This document shows positions 17,765 through 25,131 of a DNA stretch of 43,874 bases, piece by piece. The stretch lies in contig NVXU02000006.1 of the NCBI GenBank assembly GCA_002734065.2, forward strand, positions 1 to 43,874, written 5' to 3'. Position 1 is the first letter of the stretch. Each line of letters begins with the position of its first letter. Source of the DNA: Fluviicola sp. (GTDB taxonomy: Bacteria; Bacteroidota; Bacteroidia; Flavobacteriales_D; Crocinitomicaceae). A model generated the notes under the pieces. The model was given only the letters and a program-made list of their open reading frames with translations. It was not told where the DNA came from and did not search any database. Position numbers and translations under genes: made by a program.

Positions 17765-19249
17765 ATGAAGAAAGTATTAATAGCCAACAGAGGAGAAATT
17801 GCAAGACGTGTCATTAGAACGTTAAAGAAAATGGACATTAAAAGTGTTGCCATTTATTCTGACGCAGACAAAGATGCTTTACACGTGATTGAAGCTGATG
17901 AAGCTGTTTACGTAGGCGCAAGTCCTTCTTCGGAGAGCTATTTGAAACAAGATGTGATTTTGCAACATTGCAAAGATTTGGGCGTGGATGGCATTCACCC
18001 CGGTTATGGTTTCTTATCTGAGAATGCAGAATTTGCACGAAAAGTAACAGATGCCGGCATTGCATTTATCGGCCCTTCTCCAGAAGCAATGGAAGTAATG
18101 GGAGATAAATTGAGTGCGAAGCAAGCAGTAAAAGATTTTGGTGTGCCATTGGTTCCGGGAATAGACAGAGCAATTGACGATGTAAAAGAAGCCATCGAAA
18201 TTGCGGGGAAAATTGGCTATCCTGTTCTTATAAAAGCAACTGCCGGTGGTGGTGGAAAAGGTATGCGTTTGGTCGAGAAAGAAGAAGAACTCGCAGAGCA
18301 AATGAAGTTAGCACAGAATGAAGCACGCTCTTCTTTTGGTAACGATGCTTGTTTCATTGAGAAATTTGTAACGAAACCTCGCCACATTGAAATTCAAGTT
18401 TTTGGAGACAAACAAGGCAATTACGTTTATCTATTCGAAAGAGAATGTTCGATTCAGAGAAGACATCAAAAAGTAGTTGAAGAAGCCCCAAGTTGCATTC
18501 TTACACCTGAATTAAGGCAACAAATGGGTGAAGCAGCCATCAATGTTTGCAAGGCTTGCGATTACGACGGTGCTGGAACGGTAGAATTCTTGCTGGATGC
18601 AGACCTCAACTTCTATTTCTTAGAAATGAACACACGTTTGCAAGTAGAACATCCTGTAACGGAAGAAATCACCAAAACTGATTTGGTTGAATGGCAAATA
18701 AAGGTTGCTCGTGGAGAAAATCTACCTCTGAAACAAGAGGACTTAAAAATTCACGGTCATGCCATTGAAATCAGAGTTTATGCAGAAGATACATTGAATG
18801 GGTTTACGCCAGATATTGGCACATTGAAACGTTACAGAATTCCTTCGGGAGAAAGTGTGCGCGTTGACGATGCTTTTGCAGAAGGAATGGAAATTCCTAT
18901 TTACTACGACCCCATGATTGCAAAATTGGTCGTTTGGGGCAAAGACCGAGCGCATGCGATTAAGAGAACTATCAAAGCCATTGATGATTACCAAATTTCT
19001 GGACTAAAGACAACCTTGGATTTTGGCAAATATGTACTCAAGCACGACGCTTTTACTTCCGGTAATTTTGATACTAATTTTGTAAGACATTATTTTGAAG
19101 ATCCAAAAGTGATGTACACCGAAATGAAGGAAGAACAAGAAGTTTTGGCGCATGGAATCAATCAAATTTGGGATTCTATTATTGACAAACAAGAGAAAGA
19201 ATTTGCTTCAAGAGAGATTGGAAGCGGTTGGAGGAGAGAGAGGAGTTAG
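17765..19249 (+). CDS. accC: Biotin carboxylase subunit of acetyl-CoA carboxylase
   Basis: A 494-residue ATP-grasp enzyme that carboxylates protein-bound biotin. In order: the preATP-grasp start MKKVLIANRGEIARRVIRTLKKM, GIHPGYGFLSENAEFA, the ATP-binding loop KATAGGGGKGMRLV, the HIEIQVFGDKQGNYVYLFERECSIQRRHQKVVEEAPS catalytic block split here by motif, EMNTRLQVEHPVTEEIT with the active arginine, and HGHAIEIRVYAED. The C-terminus ends in an acidic/basic tail without a biotinyl domain, so it is a free subunit rather than part of a pyruvate or propionyl carboxylase. No accB or accA/D gene is next to it in this window; 494 residues is slightly longer than the usual 445-450. It could instead serve another acyl-CoA carboxylase. 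Confidence 0.92.
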   Translation: MKKVLIANRGEIARRVIRTLKKMDIKSVAIYSDADKDALHVIEADEAVYVGASPSSESYLKQDVILQHCKDLGVDGIHPGYGFLSENAEFARKVTDAGIAFIGPSPEAMEVMGDKLSAKQAVKDFGVPLVPGIDRAIDDVKEAIEIAGKIGYPVLIKATAGGGGKGMRLVEKEEELAEQMKLAQNEARSSFGNDACFIEKFVTKPRHIEIQVFGDKQGNYVYLFERECSIQRRHQKVVEEAPSCILTPELRQQMGEAAINVCKACDYDGAGTVEFLLDADLNFYFLEMNTRLQVEHPVTEEITKTDLVEWQIKVARGENLPLKQEDLKIHGHAIEIRVYAEDTLNGFTPDIGTLKRYRIPSGESVRVDDAFAEGMEIPIYYDPMIAKLVVWGKDRAHAIKRTIKAIDDYQISGLKTTLDFGKYVLKHDAFTSGNFDTNFVRHYFEDPKVMYTEMKEEQEVLAHGINQIWDSIIDKQEKEFASREIGSGWRRERS

Positions 19250-19267
19250 AAGTGAAGAATTATTAGA

Positions 19268-19405
19268 TTTCGCTTCGAGGATTTCAGTCTAACTTTTACA
19301 TTTATTATTTTACATTGAAAAAAATGAATAACGAATGTCGAACATTAAATATTCAATGTAAAAGTGTTTGGTTTCACTTCGAATACTTCAGTCTAACTTC
19401 GAGAA
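19268..19405. repeat. Direct repeats flanking a 12-bp inverted repeat
   Basis: A 31-base unit containing TTCAGTCTAACTT occurs at 19268-19298 and 19372-19402 (about seven mismatches). Between them lie perfect 12-base inverted arms, TTTTACATTGAA at 19308-19319 and TTCAATGTAAAA at 19352-19363. A related unit, CTTCGAGAACCTCAGGCTAC, is at 35713-35741. No coding potential. The layout resembles a small non-autonomous mobile element, but no target duplication can be defined. Confidence 0.55.
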
Positions 19406-19447
19406 ATTAGTTAATCTCTCTCTTTTTTGATTATACAAAATCAAGAG

Positions 19448-20896
19448 TCACTTTACACGCTGTCTTATTTTACTCAATTTTTCGTTTATTAATAATTTTC
19501 CATCACGATATACTTCTCTTAATTCTCCTTGTTTTTCCTCTTCCCAACTCACTTGGTCGATAAGTTTATATTCGCCATTTTCTTTGATGATCTTCATTAA
19601 ACCTTTTGCTGATTTTTTTGTGCCATCATCTGTAATTGGGTCTTTGTAAATTTCTCTTCCTTTTCCTGCTACTTCACCATAGGTTGCTTTCATTGCGAAA
19701 CCAAATGTGTCTCTTGTATTGTATTGATATGTAAATGACCCAATTCCTAAAACAACATTTGTTGATGCAAATCCTTTTTCTTGTAATCGCTCACAGATTT
19801 GAGTTGCTCTATCAAGTGTGATGCTATCTCCATAAATTGCTCCAATATGACTATCTAATTCTTTGTATCCTTTTTCGTTAGTTATTCCGCCAAATGTTTC
19901 CCAAAGCAATTCAATAACCCCTTTTTTCTCTGCTGTTGTTTTCCCTTTTGGATTACCACAAATTATATCAACTGGGTCGCCACTATCAGGACGAACAACT
20001 ACTTTTCCATCTCTTGCTAAAACTTCATTTTTCAAGTTTGGCAGGTATTCCGTTAATACTTTCCATAAATCCCAAGTGTCAGAAACTATGGAAACAATTC
20101 CATTTGGGTAAACTTCCGTTATTAAGCGCTTGAAAGTTTCTTCTTCACCTAAATTTGTCCCCATACACATTACAGAATGTTCGGTAGCAGCAACTGAACC
20201 GCCAATTAATTCTATGTCTGAATTTGCGTTGTAATATTCTTCCATAAAGTCAACTGTCGGTATTGTGTCAGTACCTGTAAAACTTAACAGATGACCTGCT
20301 GAACTCATAATTGATGCTTCTAAGCCTGCCATTCCTCTCATTGAAAAATCGTGTCCTTGCCAATCTACAAATTCGGGTATAGAAGATGTTTCTTTTGCAT
20401 ATTTATCTAATATTATTCGATATTGTTTTGCTAAAGTAGCCGAATTGCAAGGCAACCAAACAGTTGTTGAAAGTAATGTTTCAAAATAATTTGTTAACCA
20501 AAAGAATTGTGGTAATGTGTTATACATTGTAAACATTGGAACTCTAATTGGAACAGAAACTCCTTCTGGCAATGCTTTTATTACCATTGGAATATATCCT
20601 AAATCGTGTAATTCTTCTATGTGTTTAATGCCAACTTTGTTTTCTCCTAAATAATTATTTATTCGTCTGCTGTACTTTCTGCAAATTTCTGCTTTTGGCT
20701 TATCAAAAAAGTTTTCTTGAAATTCTTGTATTAAATATCTTTTGATAAAATATTGTAATCCAAAGAATACGACTTTATCAATTCCTTCAATTCTACTTTT
20801 TCTTGGTGTCCAATTTGAATAAACTAAGGTTGTTTCATTTGGATATTGTCTTCTGTGATCAACTTTGTAACCGTCTGTGTATAATAATGGATTCAT
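19448..20896 (-). CDS. nadV: Nicotinamide phosphoribosyltransferase NadV
   Basis: A 482-residue enzyme of the NAMPT/NadV type, which joins nicotinamide to PRPP to give NMN for NAD salvage. It matches the family from the first residues (LLYTDGYKVDHRRQYPNETTLVYSNW) through KALPEGVSVPIRVPMFT, WLTNYFETLL, GHDFSMRGMAGLEAS, HLLSFTGTDTIPTVDF, AATEHSVM (catalytic histidine region), VSIVSDTWDLWKVL, VVRPDSGDPVDI (catalytic aspartate) and LGIGSFTYQYNTRDTFGFAMKAT. Length equals that of animal and bacterial NAMPT. It follows the PRPP synthetase gene by ten bases, so substrate supply and use are co-expressed. The DNA is visibly poorer in G and C than the neighbouring accC gene. Confidence 0.96.
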   Translation of the reverse strand: MNPLLYTDGYKVDHRRQYPNETTLVYSNWTPRKSRIEGIDKVVFFGLQYFIKRYLIQEFQENFFDKPKAEICRKYSRRINNYLGENKVGIKHIEELHDLGYIPMVIKALPEGVSVPIRVPMFTMYNTLPQFFWLTNYFETLLSTTVWLPCNSATLAKQYRIILDKYAKETSSIPEFVDWQGHDFSMRGMAGLEASIMSSAGHLLSFTGTDTIPTVDFMEEYYNANSDIELIGGSVAATEHSVMCMGTNLGEEETFKRLITEVYPNGIVSIVSDTWDLWKVLTEYLPNLKNEVLARDGKVVVRPDSGDPVDIICGNPKGKTTAEKKGVIELLWETFGGITNEKGYKELDSHIGAIYGDSITLDRATQICERLQEKGFASTNVVLGIGSFTYQYNTRDTFGFAMKATYGEVAGKGREIYKDPITDDGTKKSAKGLMKIIKENGEYKLIDQVSWEEEKQGELREVYRDGKLLINEKLSKIRQRVK

Positions 20897-20906
20897 AATT
20901 TTTAAT

Positions 20907-21746
20907 TTATATTATTTCTGAAATTTTTATTTGTTTGAATTGCTTTGTATTTTCAATATTTTTAAAAGAGTTAGTGGTAAAAATGATTTCAAATTCTTTT
21001 GATAACTCTGCCAAACCTTTGCTAAATATTCCGTGACTTACGGCTAAATATAGTTTTCCTGCATTCTTTGCTTTAAGTTCTTTTGCAAGTCCTAAAAATG
21101 TGCCACCACCATCACAAATATCATCTACTATTAAGCAATCTTTTCCGTTTAAATCGTCTATATAAACTTTAAACCCTGAAAGTTTACCTGTTTTTACATT
21201 TCTTGATTTTGAACATTCAATTACTTCATAATTTTGAAGATAAGAAGCAACTTTGTATATTTTCTTTAAAGCACCTCCATCAGGTGAAATAAGCAAAGTA
21301 TTTTTATCCAATTGCTGAATTACTTTTTTAATAAAAGTGTAGTTCTCAATTACATTACAATTATCAAGTAATGCAGAAGTTACTTCTGAATGTGGGTCAA
21401 ATATAGTAATTGAGTTTACACCTAAATTATTTATGATTTCAGTATAAATTTTAACAGATAAGGCTTCACCTTTAACCATTAATCTATCTTGTCTTGCCGC
21501 AGGAAAATAAGGAAGTAGTAAATTTATGTTTTCTACTTTCATATTCTTTAATGCGTTTACGGCAATAAGCAATAAACCTATATCATTAAAAGATTTAATT
21601 CTATGTGTAATTGTAACTTCTTTTGTATCATTTAAATCCTCAAGAATTTTAATATGAGGTTCTCCACCCGAAAAAGTAAAGTTTTCAAATAAAATACTTT
21701 TTTCTTTTGGAAAAGGATTAAAACTATTGTCTAAACTTAATATCAT
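20907..21746 (-). CDS. prs: Ribose-phosphate pyrophosphokinase (PRPP synthetase), NAD-salvage type
   Basis: A short (279-residue) PRPP synthetase that makes PRPP from ribose-5-phosphate and ATP. Motifs: LLPYFPAARQDRLM (the RQDR ATP site), IFDPHSEVTSALL (catalytic histidine), LLISPDGGALKKIYKVAS and the PRPP-binding loop CLIVDDICDGGGTFLGLA. A longer reading from 21785 would add 13 residues (NYCIYICVKLTQ), but these would be encoded by a probable operator; the ATG at 21746 gives MILSLDNSFNPF, the usual start of these proteins, and is preferred. It is about 30 residues shorter than housekeeping Prs and belongs to the divergent type found beside nadV in bacteria and phages. It forms an operon with nadV and lies downstream of nrtR. 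Confidence 0.92.
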   Translation of the reverse strand: MILSLDNSFNPFPKEKSILFENFTFSGGEPHIKILEDLNDTKEVTITHRIKSFNDIGLLLIAVNALKNMKVENINLLLPYFPAARQDRLMVKGEALSVKIYTEIINNLGVNSITIFDPHSEVTSALLDNCNVIENYTFIKKVIQQLDKNTLLISPDGGALKKIYKVASYLQNYEVIECSKSRNVKTGKLSGFKVYIDDLNGKDCLIVDDICDGGGTFLGLAKELKAKNAGKLYLAVSHGIFSKGLAELSKEFEIIFTTNSFKNIENTKQFKQIKISEII

Positions 21747-21766
21747 TTGCGTTAATTTTACACAAA
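21746..21766. promoter_or_regulatory. Putative NrtR operator in front of prs (box 2)
   Basis: A 21-base near-palindrome with half-sites TTTGCGTTA and TTACACAAA three bases apart (as read on the plus strand). It touches the first base of the prs start codon, so a bound repressor would block transcription or initiation. The half-sites match those of boxes 1 and 3. Confidence 0.6.
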
Positions 21767-21797
21767 TATAAATACAATAATTCATTTAAAAAAATAA

Positions 21798-21818
21798 TTT
21801 GCGTAAAAATTACACAAA
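21798..21818. promoter_or_regulatory. Putative NrtR operator between nrtR and prs (box 1)
   Basis: A 21-base near-palindrome with half-sites TTTGCGTAA and TTACACAAA separated by three bases. It overlaps the nrtR stop codon and lies 52 bases upstream of the prs start, placed to control an internal promoter for prs-nadV. Confidence 0.65.
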
Positions 21819-22499
21819 TTTAATTTCAAAGTGAAAACCTTTTTGTTCTAACTCTTTGTATTTCTTATGGTTAAACTTAAATAATTTTGCAGGTCGTCCA
21901 CTACCTATTTTCTGAACTTCTTTAGTTTCTTGAAGAATATCGAAACTTAATAATTTTTTCCTGAAATTTCTTCTGTCAATTTTTTTACCAAGAATAGTTT
22001 GATATAAATTTTCTAAATCAGAAAAAGGAAATTTTGTATTCAATAACTCAAAACCAATTGGTTTGTAGTTTATTTTTGCTTTTAACCTTTCTAACCCTTT
22101 ATCTATAATTTCTTTATGGTCAAATGCTAAATTTGGTATTTCATTTAGATTAAACCATTTTGCATCTTTTGCATCAGTATCTGCTTTTATTGTATAATTT
22201 TTAGGATTGATTAGAGCAATATAAGAAACGGCAATAACTCTTGCTCTTTCATCTCTATTAATTTCTCCGAATGTGTAAAGTTGCTCTAAATAATTTGCTT
22301 TAACTCCAGTTTCTTCAGAGAGTTCTCTGACAACTGCTTTTTCAAGATTTTCATTATCTTTCACAAAACCACCAGGTAAAGCCCATTTATTGCTTTTTGT
22401 CCCGAATTTTTGTTGAATAAGAAGAATTTTAAGTTTATTATCGGAATACCCGAACACAACCGCATCAACTGCAACTTTTATATTTTGGATAACTTTCAT
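21810..22499 (-). CDS. nrtR: NrtR-type Nudix transcriptional regulator of NAD metabolism
   Basis: A 229-residue protein with an N-terminal Nudix domain and a C-terminal winged helix, the architecture of NrtR, a repressor of NAD salvage genes that senses ADP-ribose or related nucleotides. The Nudix box is complete: G-F-V-K-D-N-E-N-L-E then KAVVRELSEETGV satisfies G-x5-E-x7-R-E-U-x-E-E-x-G-U, so hydrolase activity may be retained, unlike in some NrtR proteins. The C-terminal part (LYQTILGKKIDRRNFRKKLLSFDILQET, GSGRPAKLFKF) is the DNA-binding wing. It lies just upstream of prs-nadV on the same strand, and three similar palindromes lie before nrtR and before prs, consistent with repression of both and autoregulation. 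Confidence 0.92.
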   Translation of the reverse strand: MKVIQNIKVAVDAVVFGYSDNKLKILLIQQKFGTKSNKWALPGGFVKDNENLEKAVVRELSEETGVKANYLEQLYTFGEINRDERARVIAVSYIALINPKNYTIKADTDAKDAKWFNLNEIPNLAFDHKEIIDKGLERLKAKINYKPIGFELLNTKFPFSDLENLYQTILGKKIDRRNFRKKLLSFDILQETKEVQKIGSGRPAKLFKFNHKKYKELEQKGFHFEIKFV

Positions 22500-22500
22500 T

Positions 22501-22521
22501 TATGTGTATAATTTACACAAA
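22501..22521. promoter_or_regulatory. Putative NrtR operator upstream of nrtR (box 3)
   Basis: Palindrome with perfect arms GTGTA (22504-22508) and TACAC (22514-22518), extending to TATGTGTA/TTACACAAA; it sits two bases from the nrtR start codon and shares its right half-site with the two boxes before prs. Suggests autoregulation. Confidence 0.6.
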
Positions 22522-22548
22522 AATATTCTTTTCATAGAAGAATCAATC

Positions 22549-22588
22549 AAAAAAAAAAAAAGGATGCCTGAATGACTTGAATTCAGAC
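22549..22588 (-). terminator. Rho-independent terminator after the GT-C-like gene
   Basis: On the minus strand an 8-base stem (GTCTGAAT with ATTCAGGC, one G-T pair, 7-base loop; plus-strand 22566-22588) is followed by ATCC and 13 consecutive T (22549-22561). It lies about 47 bases past the stop of the gene ending at 22636 and separates it from nrtR. Confidence 0.7.
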
Positions 22589-22635
22589 CTACAATAAGAG
22601 TCCAAAACATCATTTACCCTAAATTCTCCCCCCCT

Positions 22636-24381
22636 TCACTCATAAAACTCCATCACACTAAACTCCACAACTTCCCCCTTAAAAACAGAAGATGGAACAA
22701 TAAAAACACTCAATTCATACGAATTCTTGTGTTCTGGTACTTTGAAATCAAACTCATAGACGTTTTCCTTCCCTTCTTTGGCGATGGGAGTGAATAAACG
22801 GAAGCTTTTTTCTTTGAGCAATTCTGAAGAATAGATTTTGCAATTAATGCGACTGCTGCCCATCCCCTCTTCTGAACGGATTTTTGTTCTTACGCGAAAC
22901 CATTTCGCTTGCTTGTTCTCTATGGAAATTTCTTTTCTCAATAAGAAAGCAATGGAGTCGTGTTTGCTGACAATGTTTACGGGTTCTTCTAATTCATAAA
23001 TCAATCTATCATTGGTCATTGAAAGGCTTGATATTGGCAATTGCTCATCAGTATCTAACAAACTCATATCAAGAGGAGTTGGGTCTGCATCCAAATAAAT
23101 GGCGCCGTAATAATTCCTGTTCATGTCGCGGTAATGCAGAACGGTTTTGTTGTATTGCCCAATCTGGAAAAGGTTCACAAAAAGAAGATAAACCGCACCG
23201 GCATAGAAGACGTATTTCCATTTACTCGTTTCTATTTTAGCAATGATTGCCGCGAATGCTAATGCGAAAACAGGATAGCTCTGAACCATTGCTCGCGTCG
23301 AGAACGCAGCGCCATACTGCCAGTCAGACCAAGCTATGATTATCCAAATGTTCAATAAACAGAAGATAATCACTGATTTTCTAAACGGAAATGACTTCAG
23401 AAAGAAGAAGCCTGCAACGAACAGAATGGTAATCGGTGTGTAAATAAACCAGCCGTTGGTAAAGCCAAACAAAACTCTGAACCAAGGATTGAAAAAGAAC
23501 CATTTACTGCCAACATCGTAGACGAAAGAACCCGTTGCAATCTTCCAATAGATGAGTTGTGGTGCAATTCCAATCACGCCAAAAAGGATGGTTGTGAGAA
23601 TCATACGCTTGTGATTTCTGACCAACTGCCACTTTTCTTTTCGCAATTCTTTCGTGTGCGTTCCCCAAAAAATTGGAATGAAAATCATGATTGCTTCGGT
23701 TGGCCGGCTGATGGTTGCGAGTCCGATAGAAAGACCGATCAATGCTGCCCACTTATAAGACGGAGAATCGTGCCATCGCATTGTTGCCAACAAAAGCAGT
23801 GCATACAATGGAAAAATATAGGCGTGACTTTGTCCACCGTCTATGGCGACGTATTGAATTAAATTGGTCGCCAACGCCAAGAATAAGAGGGTTAATGCAA
23901 CCGTTCTGTCCTTGAAATAATTGAGCAATACAATTCTCAAAAGCATCAATCCCAAAAGGCAATAGATAATTGCTCCAAAAGCAATTGCATACTGATACGG
24001 GGGAGAAAATCCATCTGCTTTGTAATCAGAGTTGGATGCAATGAGATGACCTATCAGAAAAAATGGGGTTTGCATAACAGCAACGCCTCCGAGGTACTTA
24101 AAGGCGTATTTTCCATTCTCTTGCTGGTTTGCTTGGTATAGAAAACCACCTGTAACTTGGTATTCTTCTTCAATGTTCTCTAACCAATTCAGCTCTGTAA
24201 CATCGTTGTAAATGAATGTACCGGGCAGGTACATATAGTAACCAAAGGCATCCCAAGTAGTTACTTTTATTTGTTCTTCGTTGCGCAAATCATTGCTCGC
24301 GAACCTGAACAGTACCAAAACGATGGCGATGATTAGGATAGAAAGATAAGATTTGAAGTTTTTCAAAAAGTGAGAGTTCAT
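22636..24381 (-). CDS. Polytopic membrane protein, GT-C glycosyltransferase-like
   Basis: A 581-residue inner-membrane protein with about ten hydrophobic segments in its first 420 residues and a soluble beta-rich C-terminal domain of roughly 150 residues. The first periplasmic loop carries TTWDAFGYYMYLPGTFIY, an acidic residue next to a YY motif in the place where GT-C glycosyltransferases keep the catalytic Asp; later segments include GQSHAYIFPLYALLLLAT and ISRPTEAIMIFIPI, as in bacterial dolichol-phosphate-sugar-dependent mannosyltransferases. It may transfer a lipid-linked sugar in the periplasm, but no glycan gene lies beside it, so the acceptor is unknown. It appears to be monocistronic, with a strong terminator behind it. 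Confidence 0.75.
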   Translation of the reverse strand: MNSHFLKNFKSYLSILIIAIVLVLFRFASNDLRNEEQIKVTTWDAFGYYMYLPGTFIYNDVTELNWLENIEEEYQVTGGFLYQANQQENGKYAFKYLGGVAVMQTPFFLIGHLIASNSDYKADGFSPPYQYAIAFGAIIYCLLGLMLLRIVLLNYFKDRTVALTLLFLALATNLIQYVAIDGGQSHAYIFPLYALLLLATMRWHDSPSYKWAALIGLSIGLATISRPTEAIMIFIPIFWGTHTKELRKEKWQLVRNHKRMILTTILFGVIGIAPQLIYWKIATGSFVYDVGSKWFFFNPWFRVLFGFTNGWFIYTPITILFVAGFFFLKSFPFRKSVIIFCLLNIWIIIAWSDWQYGAAFSTRAMVQSYPVFALAFAAIIAKIETSKWKYVFYAGAVYLLFVNLFQIGQYNKTVLHYRDMNRNYYGAIYLDADPTPLDMSLLDTDEQLPISSLSMTNDRLIYELEEPVNIVSKHDSIAFLLRKEISIENKQAKWFRVRTKIRSEEGMGSSRINCKIYSSELLKEKSFRLFTPIAKEGKENVYEFDFKVPEHKNSYELSVFIVPSSVFKGEVVEFSVMEFYE

Positions 24382-24781
24382 TAAATAATAATAGTAATTC
24401 GTGTTCGATTAATCATTTTACTCATTTCCACTTTTTTTTTGCCAAAGCATACCTCGACAAGCTCGGCACGGCGTAAAAAAAAATTCGCAAAAAAACTGCA
24501 TTGCGCTGAGATTTTTTCAATCATTCAATCTTCATCAATATTAAGTTAATGCGCCTGAGCTCCTGTGTCGCTAGTCTTTTAACTAAAATATTAATTTCGA
24601 TTTCATTCTTTCCTAAATCAAGGCGCGGACCTACTTTGAAACAACATATTGCCTTCAAAAAGAAAACCTTTCGAATTTAAAAAAACAAGTCTATAATTTC
24701 ATTTGTCATTCTCTGAAAACTCGAAAAATTTCTCTGTTAATCAGTTGTTCTGTTTAGTGTTTATCGGTTTTAATAATTATT
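24382..24781. repeat. Gene-free region holding dispersed repeat family 2, copy A
   Basis: No gene in these 400 bases. The part 24488-24610 (CAAAAAAACTGCATTGCGCT ... GAGCTCCTGTGTCGCT ... TTCGATTTCATTCTT) aligns by eye over about 120 bases with 32561-32680. Before it are CTCGACAAGCTCGGCACG (about 24453) and A/T runs. Confidence 0.6.
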
Positions 24782-25120
24782 TCATACGTTCTTAAACCAA
24801 TCTTGGAACATTTCTCCAATCACAGGTGTAGCGTCTTTCTTACCATTTGTCGCGCCCATTAGACTAAGAACCCAAATAGCGAGTGCACCTAATTGAACAA
24901 TAAGACCTAGATAATAAATGATGGAGCTCAAGATGACTCCAACTACCATAATTATCATCAAACCTAGCATTTGTCGAATGTAAAAGCTTGCAAACTCGTC
25001 TTTTTCCTTGTCATTATTTTGAACAAGTGCTATAATCCAGCCTATTAAAGTAAGGTGAGCGACAATTGCTCGTGTTTTTCCTGTTTCTGAAACGTTTGAA
25101 TCTTGTTGATTTTCTGTCAT
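24782..25120 (-). CDS. Small membrane protein, DUF4870/Tic20-like
   Basis: A 112-residue protein: a polar N-terminus, then hydrophobic segments at about 20-34 (RAIVAHLTLIGWIIALVQ), 48-68 (QMLGLMIIMVVGVILSSIIYYL) and 70-90 (LIVQLGALAIWVLSLMGAT). The arrangement with NNDKEKDEFASFYIRQMLGL between the first two segments is that of DUF4870/Tic20-like proteins, often labelled 'import component protein' in flavobacteria; the role is not established. The stop lies before a non-coding gap and the start is 12 bases downstream of the transporter stop, suggesting one transcript. Confidence 0.8.
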   Translation of the reverse strand: MTENQQDSNVSETGKTRAIVAHLTLIGWIIALVQNNDKEKDEFASFYIRQMLGLMIIMVVGVILSSIIYYLGLIVQLGALAIWVLSLMGATNGKKDATPVIGEMFQDWFKNV

Positions 25121-25131
25121 AATTTTTAATT

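Noticed and set aside
17765-19249. Pyruvate or propionyl-CoA carboxylase
   Set aside because: The protein ends after the biotin-carboxylase domain; there is no carboxyltransferase or biotinyl domain and no such gene next to it.
21747-21785. A 13-residue N-terminal extension of the PRPP synthetase
   Set aside because: It would be encoded by a probable operator sequence and is foreign to the family; the ATG at 21746 gives the normal start.
24440-24500. Possible attachment site (CTCGACAAGCTCGGCACG next to A/T runs)
   Set aside because: No integrase, no tRNA and no second matching copy flank any block; it is better explained as part of the dispersed repeats.
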